Shown piece after piece: positions 16,993-25,544 of a DNA stretch of 64,000 nt (the stretch's first letter is position 1; the number at the start of each line of letters is the position of its first letter). Under the pieces are notes generated by a model. That model was not told the origin of the DNA, did not search any database, and saw only the letters and a list, made by a program, of their open reading frames with translations. The position numbers were made by a program, and so were the translations under genes. The DNA lies in contig NZ_CP108484.1 in NCBI RefSeq assembly GCF_036226505.1, positions 5,394,001 to 5,458,000 on the forward strand. The letters run 5' to 3'. The DNA comes from Kitasatospora sp. NBC_01246 (GTDB taxonomy: Bacteria; Actinomycetota; Actinomycetes; Streptomycetales; Streptomycetaceae).

Positions 16993-18456
16993 GTGGCCCT
17001 GCCCCGCGTGCTGCGTGCCAAACCGGCCGTGCTGGCCGCGGCCGGCGCGCTGCTCGCCGCCGGCGCGGTGGTGCTGGCCGGCCAGGACGGCCGGGCCGAC
17101 GGCGACCGCCGGGACGCGCCCGCCCGCAGCACGCTCACCCTGGGCGGCGCCGGGCGCACCCTGGCGCCGGAGGTCGGCCGCGAGCTGCTGGCCCGCGACC
17201 CGCAGGCCTCGCCCAACGCGCGGGCCGTCCAGCAGCTCCTCGCCGACCTGGAGAGCGCGGCCCGCGCCGGCCGCTCCGGCGGGACGGTGATCGGCCAGCA
17301 CGTCGAGGCGCACAACGAGCTCTACAACCCCGAGTACGGCGACTACCGGGGGACCAAGCCGGTCGGCTACTACTACAAGAAGGCCGCCGACATCACCGGC
17401 CGGCTGCCCGGCTTCGTCGAGACCGACCTCGGCCCCGGCTACGGCCAGAACGGCTGGGGCGTCGGCAACCCGCGCTCCTACTCGGCGGGCCGCTGGCCGG
17501 CCTGCGCGGTCGGCTGGCAGTACACCGACGACGCCGTCGACCTGATGACCGCCGTCTGGTCCGGCCACCCGCGCCCGGACGACGGCAGCTACGGGGCGTC
17601 GGGCACCCGGAAGAACTGCGACGGCACCAGCACCGAGCTGCCCGACAACGGCGGCGGCCCGGCCGGACTGGTCGGGATGTCCTTCCACGAGCCGTACCCG
17701 GGCTCGGACGTGAAGTCCTTCGACCGGGTGCTCTGCTCGGCCTCGCCCGGCGCGAAGGACCCGGGCTGGTTCGGCCGGGTCGTCGACAGCGCCGGCGACA
17801 CCCCCGAGTACCGCGCGCTGCTGACGGACCTCTCCTTCCTGGCGGACCACCTGGAGTACCTGGCGGCCCACGACGTGCCGGTGCTGCTGCGGCCGTACCA
17901 CGAGATGAACGCGGCCGACTGCGCCCGCGGCTTCTGGTGGTCGGGCCGCAAACCCGCCGACTACCAGGCGCTCTGGCGGATCACCTACCACTACCTGGTG
18001 GAGACCAGGGGCCTGCACAACCTGCTGTTCGCCTGGACGCCGGTCTCCTGGGACGGCGCCCCGGGCGTCGATCCGTGGGACTACTACCCGGGCGCGCGGT
18101 ACGTCGACGTGGTCGGGGTGGACGACTACAGCGGCAGCCCGGCGCACCCGATCGGCACCGGCGAGGTGTGGACCAAGCGCTACTACGACGGCCTGGCCGG
18201 CTACGGCAAGCCGCGGATCCTGGCCGAGTCCTTCGCCGTGCCGGTCAACTCCCGCCAGCCGGACACCCTGCGGCGGACCCCGTGGACGATCTGGACGGTC
18301 TGGGGGCAGTCGCTGACGGCGGACAACCTGACCCCGGACCAGCCCCGCAACTCCAACGCCGACGTCAAGGCCACCTACGGCAACGGCCTGGCGCTCACCG
18401 GCGGCTCCGGCCCGTTCGGTGCGGACGTCGACTGGAGCGGTCTGCACGTCCGGTGA
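16993..18456 (+). CDS. secreted glycoside hydrolase family 26 (beta-mannanase-like)
   Basis: A 487-residue exported enzyme. A signal sequence covers roughly residues 1-30 (hydrophobic AVLAAAGALLAAGAVVLAG then GQDG). The GH26 signature is clear: VLLRPYHEMN with the acid/base Glu, followed by GFWWSGRKPADYQALWR; PRILAESFA near the C-terminus fits the nucleophile strand. GH26 members are mostly beta-1,4-mannanases, and lichenases and xylanases also occur. The start chosen is GTG 16993, six bases after GGAGGA; GTG 16987 abuts the ribosome site. The gene sits between two Pro/Gln-rich membrane proteins and just upstream of a GT2 synthase. Confidence 0.9.
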   Translation: MALPRVLRAKPAVLAAAGALLAAGAVVLAGQDGRADGDRRDAPARSTLTLGGAGRTLAPEVGRELLARDPQASPNARAVQQLLADLESAARAGRSGGTVIGQHVEAHNELYNPEYGDYRGTKPVGYYYKKAADITGRLPGFVETDLGPGYGQNGWGVGNPRSYSAGRWPACAVGWQYTDDAVDLMTAVWSGHPRPDDGSYGASGTRKNCDGTSTELPDNGGGPAGLVGMSFHEPYPGSDVKSFDRVLCSASPGAKDPGWFGRVVDSAGDTPEYRALLTDLSFLADHLEYLAAHDVPVLLRPYHEMNAADCARGFWWSGRKPADYQALWRITYHYLVETRGLHNLLFAWTPVSWDGAPGVDPWDYYPGARYVDVVGVDDYSGSPAHPIGTGEVWTKRYYDGLAGYGKPRILAESFAVPVNSRQPDTLRRTPWTIWTVWGQSLTADNLTPDQPRNSNADVKATYGNGLALTGGSGPFGADVDWSGLHVR

Positions 18457-18605
18457 ACCGGCCGGCCTCGTCCGTGAGATCGACAACACGTCCGCACCCT
18501 CCTGAACCGGGGGAATTCCTGGTCCGTTCGCGCGTGTGGCATCCTGTGGCCCGGAATCGAACGGGTTGAAGCCGGGTGCGCCCGGCAGGGGCGGGGGTAC
18601 GGGAG

Positions 18606-19460
18606 ATGACACAGGCGCGTCCTGACCGTCCGGCCGGTGGCCTCGCGGTGGCCTGGGGGGCGGTGATGCTCGGCTGGGCGGTCTACAACTGCTTCTGGCA
18701 GGTCGGCTTCGCCACCTTCGCCAAGGGCGTCTTCTACTACGGCGGCTCCTCGGTGGGCGCCGAGACCGGCAGCCTCAACTTCGCGGTGCTGTACCTGACC
18801 TCCGGCATCCTGCTGCTGCGCGGGCGGGACTGGGCGCGCGGCGTGGTGGTCGGCGTGGCGCTGGTCGAGGGCTACAACCGGGTGCGCAGCCTGACCGGCG
18901 CGCTGCTGGACGCCCCGCAGCGCCGGTGGTTCACCGGCACCACCGAGGGCTGGCTGAAGCTGGCGACCTTCGGGCTCGGGGTGGCCGTCACCGCGACGCT
19001 GGCGGTGCTGCTGGTCGTCTCGCTGCGCCGGACCGGATCCCGCTGGGCACCGGCGCCGGGCCCGTGGGCGGCCGCCGGGCAGCCGTCGCCGTTCCAGCCG
19101 CTGCCCGCCCAGCAGCAGGGGCAGCAGCCCGGCCAACTGCACTGGTCGCTGCTGCAGACGCTGCCGCAGGACCAGGCTCCCGGCCACCCGCCGACCCAGC
19201 CCCAGCAGCCCGCCCAGGCCTGGCCGCAGCCCCAGCAGGCTCCGCAGCCCCAGCAGGTTCCGCAGCCCCCGCAGCCCCAGCAGGCTCCCCAGCCCCAGCA
19301 GCCTCCGCACCCCCCGCACGACCGGACGCAGCCCGGCTGGACCCCGCCGCCGGCCGCCGTCCCGCCGCAGCCCCCGCAGCCCCAGCACTCGTGGCCGGCC
19401 CCGCCGGTGACGCCCGGGCCGGTTCCGCCGGCCCCGGGGACGCCGCCCTACCCGGGGTAG
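18606..19460 (+). CDS. multi-pass membrane protein with Pro/Gln-rich C-terminal tail
   Basis: A 284-residue protein with four hydrophobic segments in the first 145 residues (GGLAVAWGAVMLGWAVYNCF; LNFAVLYLTSGILLL; ARGVVVGVALVEGY; LGVAVTATLAVLLVV). A low-complexity Pro/Gln/Ala tail of about 135 residues follows, with QAPQPQQ-like units. An in-frame GTG at 18576 would add ten residues. It ends about 70 nt before the GT2 gene and is likely co-transcribed. Function unknown; the tail resembles that of the protein starting at 15540. Confidence 0.78.
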   Translation: MTQARPDRPAGGLAVAWGAVMLGWAVYNCFWQVGFATFAKGVFYYGGSSVGAETGSLNFAVLYLTSGILLLRGRDWARGVVVGVALVEGYNRVRSLTGALLDAPQRRWFTGTTEGWLKLATFGLGVAVTATLAVLLVVSLRRTGSRWAPAPGPWAAAGQPSPFQPLPAQQQGQQPGQLHWSLLQTLPQDQAPGHPPTQPQQPAQAWPQPQQAPQPQQVPQPPQPQQAPQPQQPPHPPHDRTQPGWTPPPAAVPPQPPQPQHSWPAPPVTPGPVPPAPGTPPYPG

Positions 19461-19531
19461 CGAGCAGGACCCGCCGGCCCGGACCGGCGGGGTGAACGGA
19501 CAGACGCAACAGACGAGGAACGACTTTCGCC

Positions 19532-20983
19532 ATGACAGCACCAGCACCCGCGCGGACGGTACTCACCACGTCCCGCGAGGCCGCTCGGCTCGCCGACCGG
19601 CAGATGTCGTGGAAGCCGCGCATCGTCCCGTTCTACCTCTCGTTCGTGATCATCTTCGGCTTCTCGCTCTGGGCGTACGTGCCCAACCCGACCCCGCTCG
19701 GCTGGGCGATCACGATCCTCTGGGGCATGCCGGTCTTCGGCGTGCTGATCGGCTTCCAGGGTGTGCTGATGGTCCGCCGCCGACTGCGCAAGGCGAACCG
19801 GATGACCCCGGCGGTGCCGGTCGACGACGACTACCTGATCGTCCTGGTGCCGACCATCGGCCGGCACGACACCTACCCGGCGCTGGAGCGCTCGGTGCTG
19901 TCGTACGTCGACCACCTGCCGGCCTACTTCCCGTGGATGCGGGTGGACATCCTCACCGAGGAGGGCTGCGCGGCCGGCGAGAAGATCGACGAGCTCGCCG
20001 CCCGCAACCCGCTGATCCGGGTGGTGACCGTCCCGAAGGCCTACCAGACGCCCAACGGAACCAAGTTCAAGGCCCGCGCCAACCACTACTCGCACGAGCT
20101 GCGGATCGAGGAGGGCGAGGCCGAGGACGACGTCTGGGTGCTGCACATGGACGACGACACCGGGGTCGGGCCGGACACCGCCGCCGCGGTGGCCCAGTTC
20201 ATCAACCGGCAGCGCCGGGCCGGGGACGACGCCAAGCACATGGCCCAGGGGATCCTGACGTACCCCCGGGAGAACGCCGTCTCCACCTTCACCTGGCTCG
20301 CCGACGCGATCCGCCCGGCCGACGACATCGCCCGCTTCCGCGCGATGACCGGGACCGGGACGCCGATCGCCGGCGTGCACGGCGAACTGCTGCTGGTGCG
20401 CTCCTCGGTGGAGGCCACCATCGGCTGGGACTTCGGCCCCGACACCATCGTCGAGGACGCCCAGATGGCGCTCAACTTCTGCGTGCGCTACCCCGGCCGC
20501 AGCGACTGGTTCAACGGCCGCTGCTACGGCGCCTCGCCGGCCGGCCTCAAGGACTTCCTCAAGCAGCGCGAGCGCTGGGCCTGGGGCCTGGTGGCGCTCT
20601 GCTTCAACAAGAGCATCCCGCTGCGGTTCCGGCTGTTCATCGGGATGGGCATGGTCAGCTGGGTGCTCGGACCTCTCCAGCACGTCGGCCTGGTGCTGCT
20701 GATCGCCTGGTTCACCGGGACGATGAACACCTCGCCGGTGACCCAGTCGGTGGTGCTGATCTGGTCGATCAACTTCGCCTACGTGATCTGGACGTACTGG
20801 GAGGGCCTGCGCCTGAACGTGGTGGGCTCGGCCGACCACCGGCGCAAGTGGTGGGAGCCGATGGCGGTGGTGGCGGCCATCCCGCTGTTCTCCCTGCTGG
20901 AGGGCTGGGGCGGGATGCGGGGACTGATCAAGTTCCTGCGCCGCGAGGAGAACAAGTTCGTCGTCATCGCCAAGCCGGCATGA
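19532..20983 (+). CDS. family 2 membrane glycosyltransferase, Egghead (beta-mannosyltransferase)-like
   Basis: A 483-residue processive-type GT2 enzyme. Two N-terminal membrane helices (about 31-50 and 55-80) come first. The catalytic domain has LVPTIGRHD, HMDDDTG (metal and nucleotide Asp residues), GVHGELLLVRSSVE, a GWDFGPDTIVEDAQMA segment (the ED catalytic base), and QRERWAWG (Q-x-x-R-W). Two to three C-terminal helices follow. The GVHG, GWDFGP, EDA and QRxRW pattern resembles the animal Egghead/Bre-3 beta-1,4-mannosyltransferases rather than cellulose synthase. It is coupled by a 4-nt overlap to a GH113-like hydrolase. Role inferred: polymerising a surface polysaccharide, possibly beta-mannan. 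GT2 assignment is firm; the sugar is not. Confidence 0.88.
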   Translation: MTAPAPARTVLTTSREAARLADRQMSWKPRIVPFYLSFVIIFGFSLWAYVPNPTPLGWAITILWGMPVFGVLIGFQGVLMVRRRLRKANRMTPAVPVDDDYLIVLVPTIGRHDTYPALERSVLSYVDHLPAYFPWMRVDILTEEGCAAGEKIDELAARNPLIRVVTVPKAYQTPNGTKFKARANHYSHELRIEEGEAEDDVWVLHMDDDTGVGPDTAAAVAQFINRQRRAGDDAKHMAQGILTYPRENAVSTFTWLADAIRPADDIARFRAMTGTGTPIAGVHGELLLVRSSVEATIGWDFGPDTIVEDAQMALNFCVRYPGRSDWFNGRCYGASPAGLKDFLKQRERWAWGLVALCFNKSIPLRFRLFIGMGMVSWVLGPLQHVGLVLLIAWFTGTMNTSPVTQSVVLIWSINFAYVIWTYWEGLRLNVVGSADHRRKWWEPMAVVAAIPLFSLLEGWGGMRGLIKFLRREENKFVVIAKPA

Positions 20984-22209
20984 CCGGCGACCAGGGACTG
21001 CTGCCAGATATGAAACGCTTCGTCATCTTCATCCTGCCGACCGTCGTGCTCGGCCTCACCGTGGGCGTGCCGATCGTCTGGGGCGACCACCCGATCAAGT
21101 TCGACCACAAGCGCCCGACCGAGGTGCACTGGGCCGGTGCCCCGGCCGAGCAGGGCCGGGTCTGGGGCTTCGGCAAGGACGCGCCGCCGGAGCACACCGG
21201 GCCCAAGGTGGCCCGGCCGTGGGCGAAGGGCAGCCCGGAGTGGGGCGTCCAGGTGTACTGGCTGGACGACCCGGCCGACCCGGAAAGCTTCGTCCAGGGC
21301 AAGGCGGACCGCATCGTCAAGTACGTGGTCGGCCTGAACGCCAACGCGCTCTCGGTGTCCTTCCCGTTCTACACGGTGGGCAGCAAGTCCAACGCGGTCG
21401 CCGCCCGGCCGACCACCCCGAGCCCGGACCGGCTGGCGATCCTGCTGGACACCGCGCACCGGGCGGGCCTGCGCACCACCGTCCGGCCGATCCTGGACGA
21501 GGAGTCGCTGAAGCCGGCCAACAACGGCTGGCGCGGCAACATCGCCCCCACCGACCGGGACGCCTGGTTCGCCAGCTACGCGGCCTTCCTGGCGCCCTAC
21601 CTGAAGGCGGCCGAGGAGCACGACGCGACCGAGTTCACCATCGGTACCGAGTTCAACTCGCTGGAGGCCGACCCGCACTGGGCCCCGCTGGTCGAGCAGG
21701 CCGGGAAGACCTTCCACGGCGAGGTGGCCTACGACGCCAACTGGGACAACTGGTCCAAGGGCGCCGTCGCGGTGCCGACCGGGCGCACCGGCGTCGACGC
21801 CTACTTCCCGGCCAAGTCGGCCGGGGACGACGCCACCCCGGCCGACCTGGCGGCCAGCTGGAACGGCTGGCTGGACAAGCGAGGCAAGGGCCCGCAGCCG
21901 ACCACCAAGCTGACCGAGGTGGGTATCCCGGCCCAGAAGGGCGCCTACAAGACGCCCGGTGACTTCTACACCAAGCGCGAGCTCAACGAGCCCGTGCAGG
22001 CCACCTGGTTCACCGCGGTCTGCCAGGTGGCGCAGGAGCGGAAGCTGGCCGGACTGTACTTCTGGTCGCTCTACTTCGGCATCGACCCGACCCTGCCCAC
22101 CAACCAGGACACCCCGCGGATGGACTTCGCCGGGCGCCCCGCCTCCGAGCAGGCGATCCGCGACTGCTTCGCGCAGACCTACGCCGTCCCGGAGGCCGCG
22201 GCCGGCTGA
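20980..22209 (+). CDS. membrane-anchored GH113-like TIM-barrel glycoside hydrolase
   Basis: A 409-residue protein: an N-terminal anchor or signal helix (FVIFILPTVVLGLTVGVPIV, about residues 14-33) and an extracytoplasmic TIM barrel. GTEFNSLE (the acid/base strand) and KLTEVGIPA (a candidate nucleophile strand) match the GH113 pattern, a family known for beta-1,4-mannanase and mannosidase activity. The upstream ATG overlaps the glycosyltransferase stop (ATGA); an ATG ten codons later (21010) is an alternative. Its 3' end overlaps the convergent acyltransferase by 31 nt. Likely trims or releases the polymer made by its partner; this is inference. Confidence 0.85.
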   Translation: MTGDQGLLPDMKRFVIFILPTVVLGLTVGVPIVWGDHPIKFDHKRPTEVHWAGAPAEQGRVWGFGKDAPPEHTGPKVARPWAKGSPEWGVQVYWLDDPADPESFVQGKADRIVKYVVGLNANALSVSFPFYTVGSKSNAVAARPTTPSPDRLAILLDTAHRAGLRTTVRPILDEESLKPANNGWRGNIAPTDRDAWFASYAAFLAPYLKAAEEHDATEFTIGTEFNSLEADPHWAPLVEQAGKTFHGEVAYDANWDNWSKGAVAVPTGRTGVDAYFPAKSAGDDATPADLAASWNGWLDKRGKGPQPTTKLTEVGIPAQKGAYKTPGDFYTKRELNEPVQATWFTAVCQVAQERKLAGLYFWSLYFGIDPTLPTNQDTPRMDFAGRPASEQAIRDCFAQTYAVPEAAAG

Positions 22210-24425
22210 CCGGCCGGCGGGGTCGCCGCCCGGCTCGGGCCGGTGGTGGGCTTGCGGGACGGCGTGGTGGTGGGCTTGCGGGACGGGGTCGTCGAGTGGC
22301 TCGGGGACGGCTGCTCGGTCGGGGTGGCCTGTTCGGTGGCCGGCGGGGCGGTCGGCGTCGCCGGGGCGGTCGGCGTCGGCTGGGGAGCCGGCGCGTCCGG
22401 CGGCCGGACCCCGGCCAGCGCGTCCGCGATCTGCTGCTCCAGCCACGGCGTCACCAGCCGCATGCCGGCCGGCGTGAGGTGCACGCCGTCGGTGGCGGGG
22501 GAGACCAGGTGGCCGTCCCGGTCCTTCCAGAGGCAGTTGCCGCCGGGGCAGTAGAAGGCGTTCAGGTCGAGCAGCTGGACGGCGCCGCCGGAGGCCTTCA
22601 CGAAGTCGCCGACCTGCTGGTTGTAGCAGGTGCCCCAGGCCTTGCTGATCGCGCCGTTCTGCACCCGCTCGTTCATCAGCAGCACCCGGGCGCCGTGCGC
22701 GCGCTCGCGGACCAGGTCCGTCGCCTGGGTGAGCTGGGCGGTGTACCGGGTGCGGTAGTCCTCGTCGCAGGGGTTGAGCCAGCTGCCGTCCAGGTACTGC
22801 TCGGCGGCGTCCCAGCCGAGGTGCAGGACGACCGCCTGCGCCTGGACGCCGTCCAGGCTCTTCGCCCAGAGCGCGGTGCGGTCGCGGCAGTCGTCCGTGG
22901 TGTCGAACTCCACCCGGGAGGTGCCGCGGACCTTCTCGGAGCCGAACACGCCGCAGCCGCTGATGCCGCCGTCGACCACCCGGAAGCGGTCGCCGTGCCG
23001 GTACAGGCCGGTGGCCAGGTCCTCGGAGAAGGAGTCGCCGAGGGCGAGTACCAGCGGCTTGTCGGCGGGGCCGCCGCGCATGTCGTGCTCGACCCAGGCG
23101 GGCAGGTACCAGGCGCCGGCGGTGGCCGTCAGCGCGGCGGCGGCCAGCAGCGGGATGGTCGGCAGCGGCCGCCAGCGCAGCACCCGCAGCCGCTCGGTGC
23201 CGGTGTGCAGCAGCCAGGCCAGCACCCACGAGACGGGCGCGCCGATGGCCAGCAGCAGCGCCGGCGAGATGTCGTCGACGAACCGCTGGAGCAGCCAGTA
23301 GACCGGCAGGTGCAGCAGGTAGAGGCTGTAGGAGATGGTGCCGGTGAGCCGCAGCGGCGGCAGTGCGAGGAGCCGGACCAGCGGACCGCGGTCGTGGCAG
23401 AGCGAGGCGGCGAGGACGGCCGAGAGCACCGCGACGCCGGCCAGCCCGCCCCGGTAGAGCCAGGGCTCGTGGTAGTTGTCCACGCTGAGGCTGGCCCAGA
23501 CCAGGCCGCCCAGCGCGAGGGTGCCGACCACGGTGGGCAGCACCGTGCTCCCGGCCCCCGGACGGCCGGGCGAACGCCGCTGGGCCCGCGAGCCCGACTC
23601 CGGACCCTCCTGGACCGTGCGGCGCAGCCGCAGGTAGACCACGAAGGCGGCGGCGGCGCCGGCCGCGAAACCGACCGCGCGGGACTCGGTGCCCAGGTAG
23701 AGCCGGTCGCTGTTGGAGCCGTTCCACATCAGCGGGGCGACGGCGGCGGCGCCGGCGAACAGCACACCGGTCACGATGCCCGCGGCCTTGAGCGAGCGGC
23801 GGCAGACGGCGTAGATCAGCAGCAGCAGCAGCGGCCAGACCACGTAGAACTGCTCGGTGATGCTGAGCGACCACATCGCGGCCAGCGGGTCGATGCCGGC
23901 GAAGTGCTGCCAGTAGGCGTCACCGCGCTCCAACTGCGCCCAGTTGGCGACCTGGGCCAGCGCGGCCAGCGCCTGCGGGCGCAGCTCCTTCACGTCCTTG
24001 AGCGGGCTGAGCAGGGCCGAGACGAGGACCACCAGGAGCACGGTGACCAGCAGGCCGGGCAGCAGCCGCTTGGCCCGACGGCGGTAGAAGACGCCGAGGG
24101 CGATGCCGTCGGTGCGGTCCAGCTCCCGGATCAGGACCAGGGTGACCAGGAAGCCGGAGAGGACGAAGAAGGCGTCCACACCGAACAGGCCGTTCTGGAA
24201 CCAGTTGGTGTGGTAGAGCAGCACGGAGGCGATGGCGAGGCCGCGCAGGCCGTCCACCGCCTTGAAGCGCACCGACGGCGGCACCGGCCGCCGGTGGGCG
24301 GGCGGCTCCGCGGGGATCGCGTACCGGCTGCCGCGCGGCGCGGGGATCCCGCGCGCCTCGCGCATGTCCTGCAGGGTGGGTCCGCTCGCCGCGGAGGGCG
24401 CGCCGATGCCGGGCCCGTCGTACAT
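22179..24425 (-). CDS. OafA-type membrane O-acyltransferase with C-terminal SGNH domain
   Basis: A 748-residue acyltransferase-3 family protein. AVDGLRGLAIASVLLYHTNW near residue 60 is the standard first helix, and about ten membrane segments follow up to residue 440. The SGNH/GDSL half has LALGDSFSEDL (Ser), GCGVFGSE, HLGWDAAE and TDGVHLTPAGM (catalytic Asp and His). The last 70 residues are a Thr/Pro/Ser tail with TPSRKPTT repeats. Such enzymes acetylate surface polysaccharides or peptidoglycan. Start ATG has GAGGAG nine bases ahead; that site lies inside an 11-bp hairpin. It is convergent with and overlaps the GH113-like gene. Confidence 0.92.
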   Translation of the reverse strand: MYDGPGIGAPSAASGPTLQDMREARGIPAPRGSRYAIPAEPPAHRRPVPPSVRFKAVDGLRGLAIASVLLYHTNWFQNGLFGVDAFFVLSGFLVTLVLIRELDRTDGIALGVFYRRRAKRLLPGLLVTVLLVVLVSALLSPLKDVKELRPQALAALAQVANWAQLERGDAYWQHFAGIDPLAAMWSLSITEQFYVVWPLLLLLIYAVCRRSLKAAGIVTGVLFAGAAAVAPLMWNGSNSDRLYLGTESRAVGFAAGAAAAFVVYLRLRRTVQEGPESGSRAQRRSPGRPGAGSTVLPTVVGTLALGGLVWASLSVDNYHEPWLYRGGLAGVAVLSAVLAASLCHDRGPLVRLLALPPLRLTGTISYSLYLLHLPVYWLLQRFVDDISPALLLAIGAPVSWVLAWLLHTGTERLRVLRWRPLPTIPLLAAAALTATAGAWYLPAWVEHDMRGGPADKPLVLALGDSFSEDLATGLYRHGDRFRVVDGGISGCGVFGSEKVRGTSRVEFDTTDDCRDRTALWAKSLDGVQAQAVVLHLGWDAAEQYLDGSWLNPCDEDYRTRYTAQLTQATDLVRERAHGARVLLMNERVQNGAISKAWGTCYNQQVGDFVKASGGAVQLLDLNAFYCPGGNCLWKDRDGHLVSPATDGVHLTPAGMRLVTPWLEQQIADALAGVRPPDAPAPQPTPTAPATPTAPPATEQATPTEQPSPSHSTTPSRKPTTTPSRKPTTGPSRAATPPAGQPAAASGTA

Positions 24426-24436
24426 GAGGTGCTGCT

Positions 24437-24477
24437 CCTCTGATCGATGGGCTACCACGACGTGTCTCGATCAGAGG
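24437..24477 (-). promoter_or_regulatory. 11-bp inverted repeat in the acyltransferase leader, covers the ribosome site
   Basis: CCTCTGATCGA at 24437-24447 and its exact complement at 24467-24477, with a 19-nt spacer. The proximal arm includes part of the GAGGAG ribosome site (24435-24440). A TATAAA-like -10 lies immediately upstream, so the hairpin would be at the very 5' end of the mRNA. It could be an RNA switch or a DNA operator. Confidence 0.6.
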
Positions 24478-24607
24478 TTTATATCAAAAGAGCGGCCTGA
24501 TCGTTCGTCGGCCGCCGGGGCAGCCGGCCGATCCGGTCCCCGGCCCGCCGCTCCGCCGCCCCCTGACCGGCGGGCCGGCCCGCGGCCGGACCGCCCCCGG
24601 TGGGCCG

Positions 24608-25102
24608 TCAGAAGGCCATGCTGTAGACCATCAGGTCCATCCCCGGGTACGGCGCCCAGTCGCGTTCCGGGGTCCGGCGGAAGCCGATCCGCTCGTAGAT
24701 GCGGTGGGCGGCCGTCATGTCGGGGCGGGTGGAGAAGGCCATCCCGGCCAGGCCGAGTTCGCGGCTGCGGGTCAGGGCGGCCCGCACCAGGCTCTCGCCG
24801 ACGCCCCGGCCGCGGGCGGCCGACGCGGTGGCGAGCATCCGGATCTCGCCCTCGTCCGGGGTGGCGATGTCGGCCCACTCGGTGCCGCCCACGGCGAAGG
24901 TCACGCAGCCGAGCACCCGTCCTTCGGCCGCGTCGACCGCGACGAGGAGCTCGGCCTCCCGGGCCCGGCGGGCGGTGTCGCGCAGGAGGTCGACGTACTG
25001 GCTCTCGGGCGAGGTGTAACCGTCGCCGACGAAGGCCTCGACGGTGACGTGGCCGGCTGCTTCGAGGTCCGCTTCGCGGGCCGGGCGGATGACGATGTCC
25101 AT
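24608..25102 (-). CDS. GNAT family N-acetyltransferase
   Basis: A 164-residue GNAT enzyme. The acetyl-CoA loop is ASAARGRGVGESLV near residue 105, preceded by GEIRMLAT (beta4), and the C-terminal AHRIYERIGFRRT completes motif B. Start ATG fits the family N-terminus (VIRPAREADLEA). The substrate is not predictable. The gene overlaps a possible upstream small membrane-protein frame and ends 183 nt before the acyltransferase start. Confidence 0.88.
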   Translation of the reverse strand: MDIVIRPAREADLEAAGHVTVEAFVGDGYTSPESQYVDLLRDTARRAREAELLVAVDAAEGRVLGCVTFAVGGTEWADIATPDEGEIRMLATASAARGRGVGESLVRAALTRSRELGLAGMAFSTRPDMTAAHRIYERIGFRRTPERDWAPYPGMDLMVYSMAF

Positions 25103-25428
25103 CCGGTCAGTGTGCCGGAGCCGCGTCCGGCGGCGGGCGCCGGGGCGGCCGCCCGCCGACCGGTGGCAGCGGCCGCCGCGGGGCCGGCGACGGCGGGGGT
25201 GGTGGTGGCGGCCGGGTCGGCGTCGGGGCGCAGCGAGGCGGCCGGCATGGTGCCGTAGAGCCGGTCGGGCAGCGCCGGGTCGACGGGGTACCCGCCGGGC
25301 CGGTGCCAGTTGTCGCGGCCGGTGGCGGCGCCGCGGGCCACGTCGCGCCCGATCAGGGTGCCGAGCAGTCCGAAACCGCCGACGGTCCCGACCAGGGCGA
25401 GTGCACTTGCGAGCGTGTCGGAGTCCAT
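24901..25428 (-). CDS. possible small membrane protein overlapping the GNAT gene
   Basis: A 176-codon frame whose first 110 codons show strong actinobacterial third-position GC bias. It has a hydrophobic N-terminus (DTLASALALVGTVGGFGLLGTLIG) and GTGGAGCC before the ATG. Downstream of about 25100 the frame lies inside the GNAT gene in another phase, and its composition (Ser/Arg/Pro) looks like a shadow. The real gene may therefore have lost its original stop or simply overlaps. No family recognised. Confidence 0.4.
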   Translation of the reverse strand: MDSDTLASALALVGTVGGFGLLGTLIGRDVARGAATGRDNWHRPGGYPVDPALPDRLYGTMPAASLRPDADPAATTTPAVAGPAAAAATGRRAAAPAPAAGRGSGTLTGWTSSSARPAKRTSKQPATSPSRPSSATVTPRPRASTSTSCATPPAGPGRPSSSSRSTRPKDGCSAA

Positions 25429-25544
25429 GGCTCCACTCTCGCGGCGCGGCAGGCCGGCCACGAGTGGCAGGAATGCCCGATCCCATCGAAATCCTGCCAC
25501 CGGGCCCTTCCCCGCGGGCTCCCCGGGGAGGCATCCTGGGCGGC

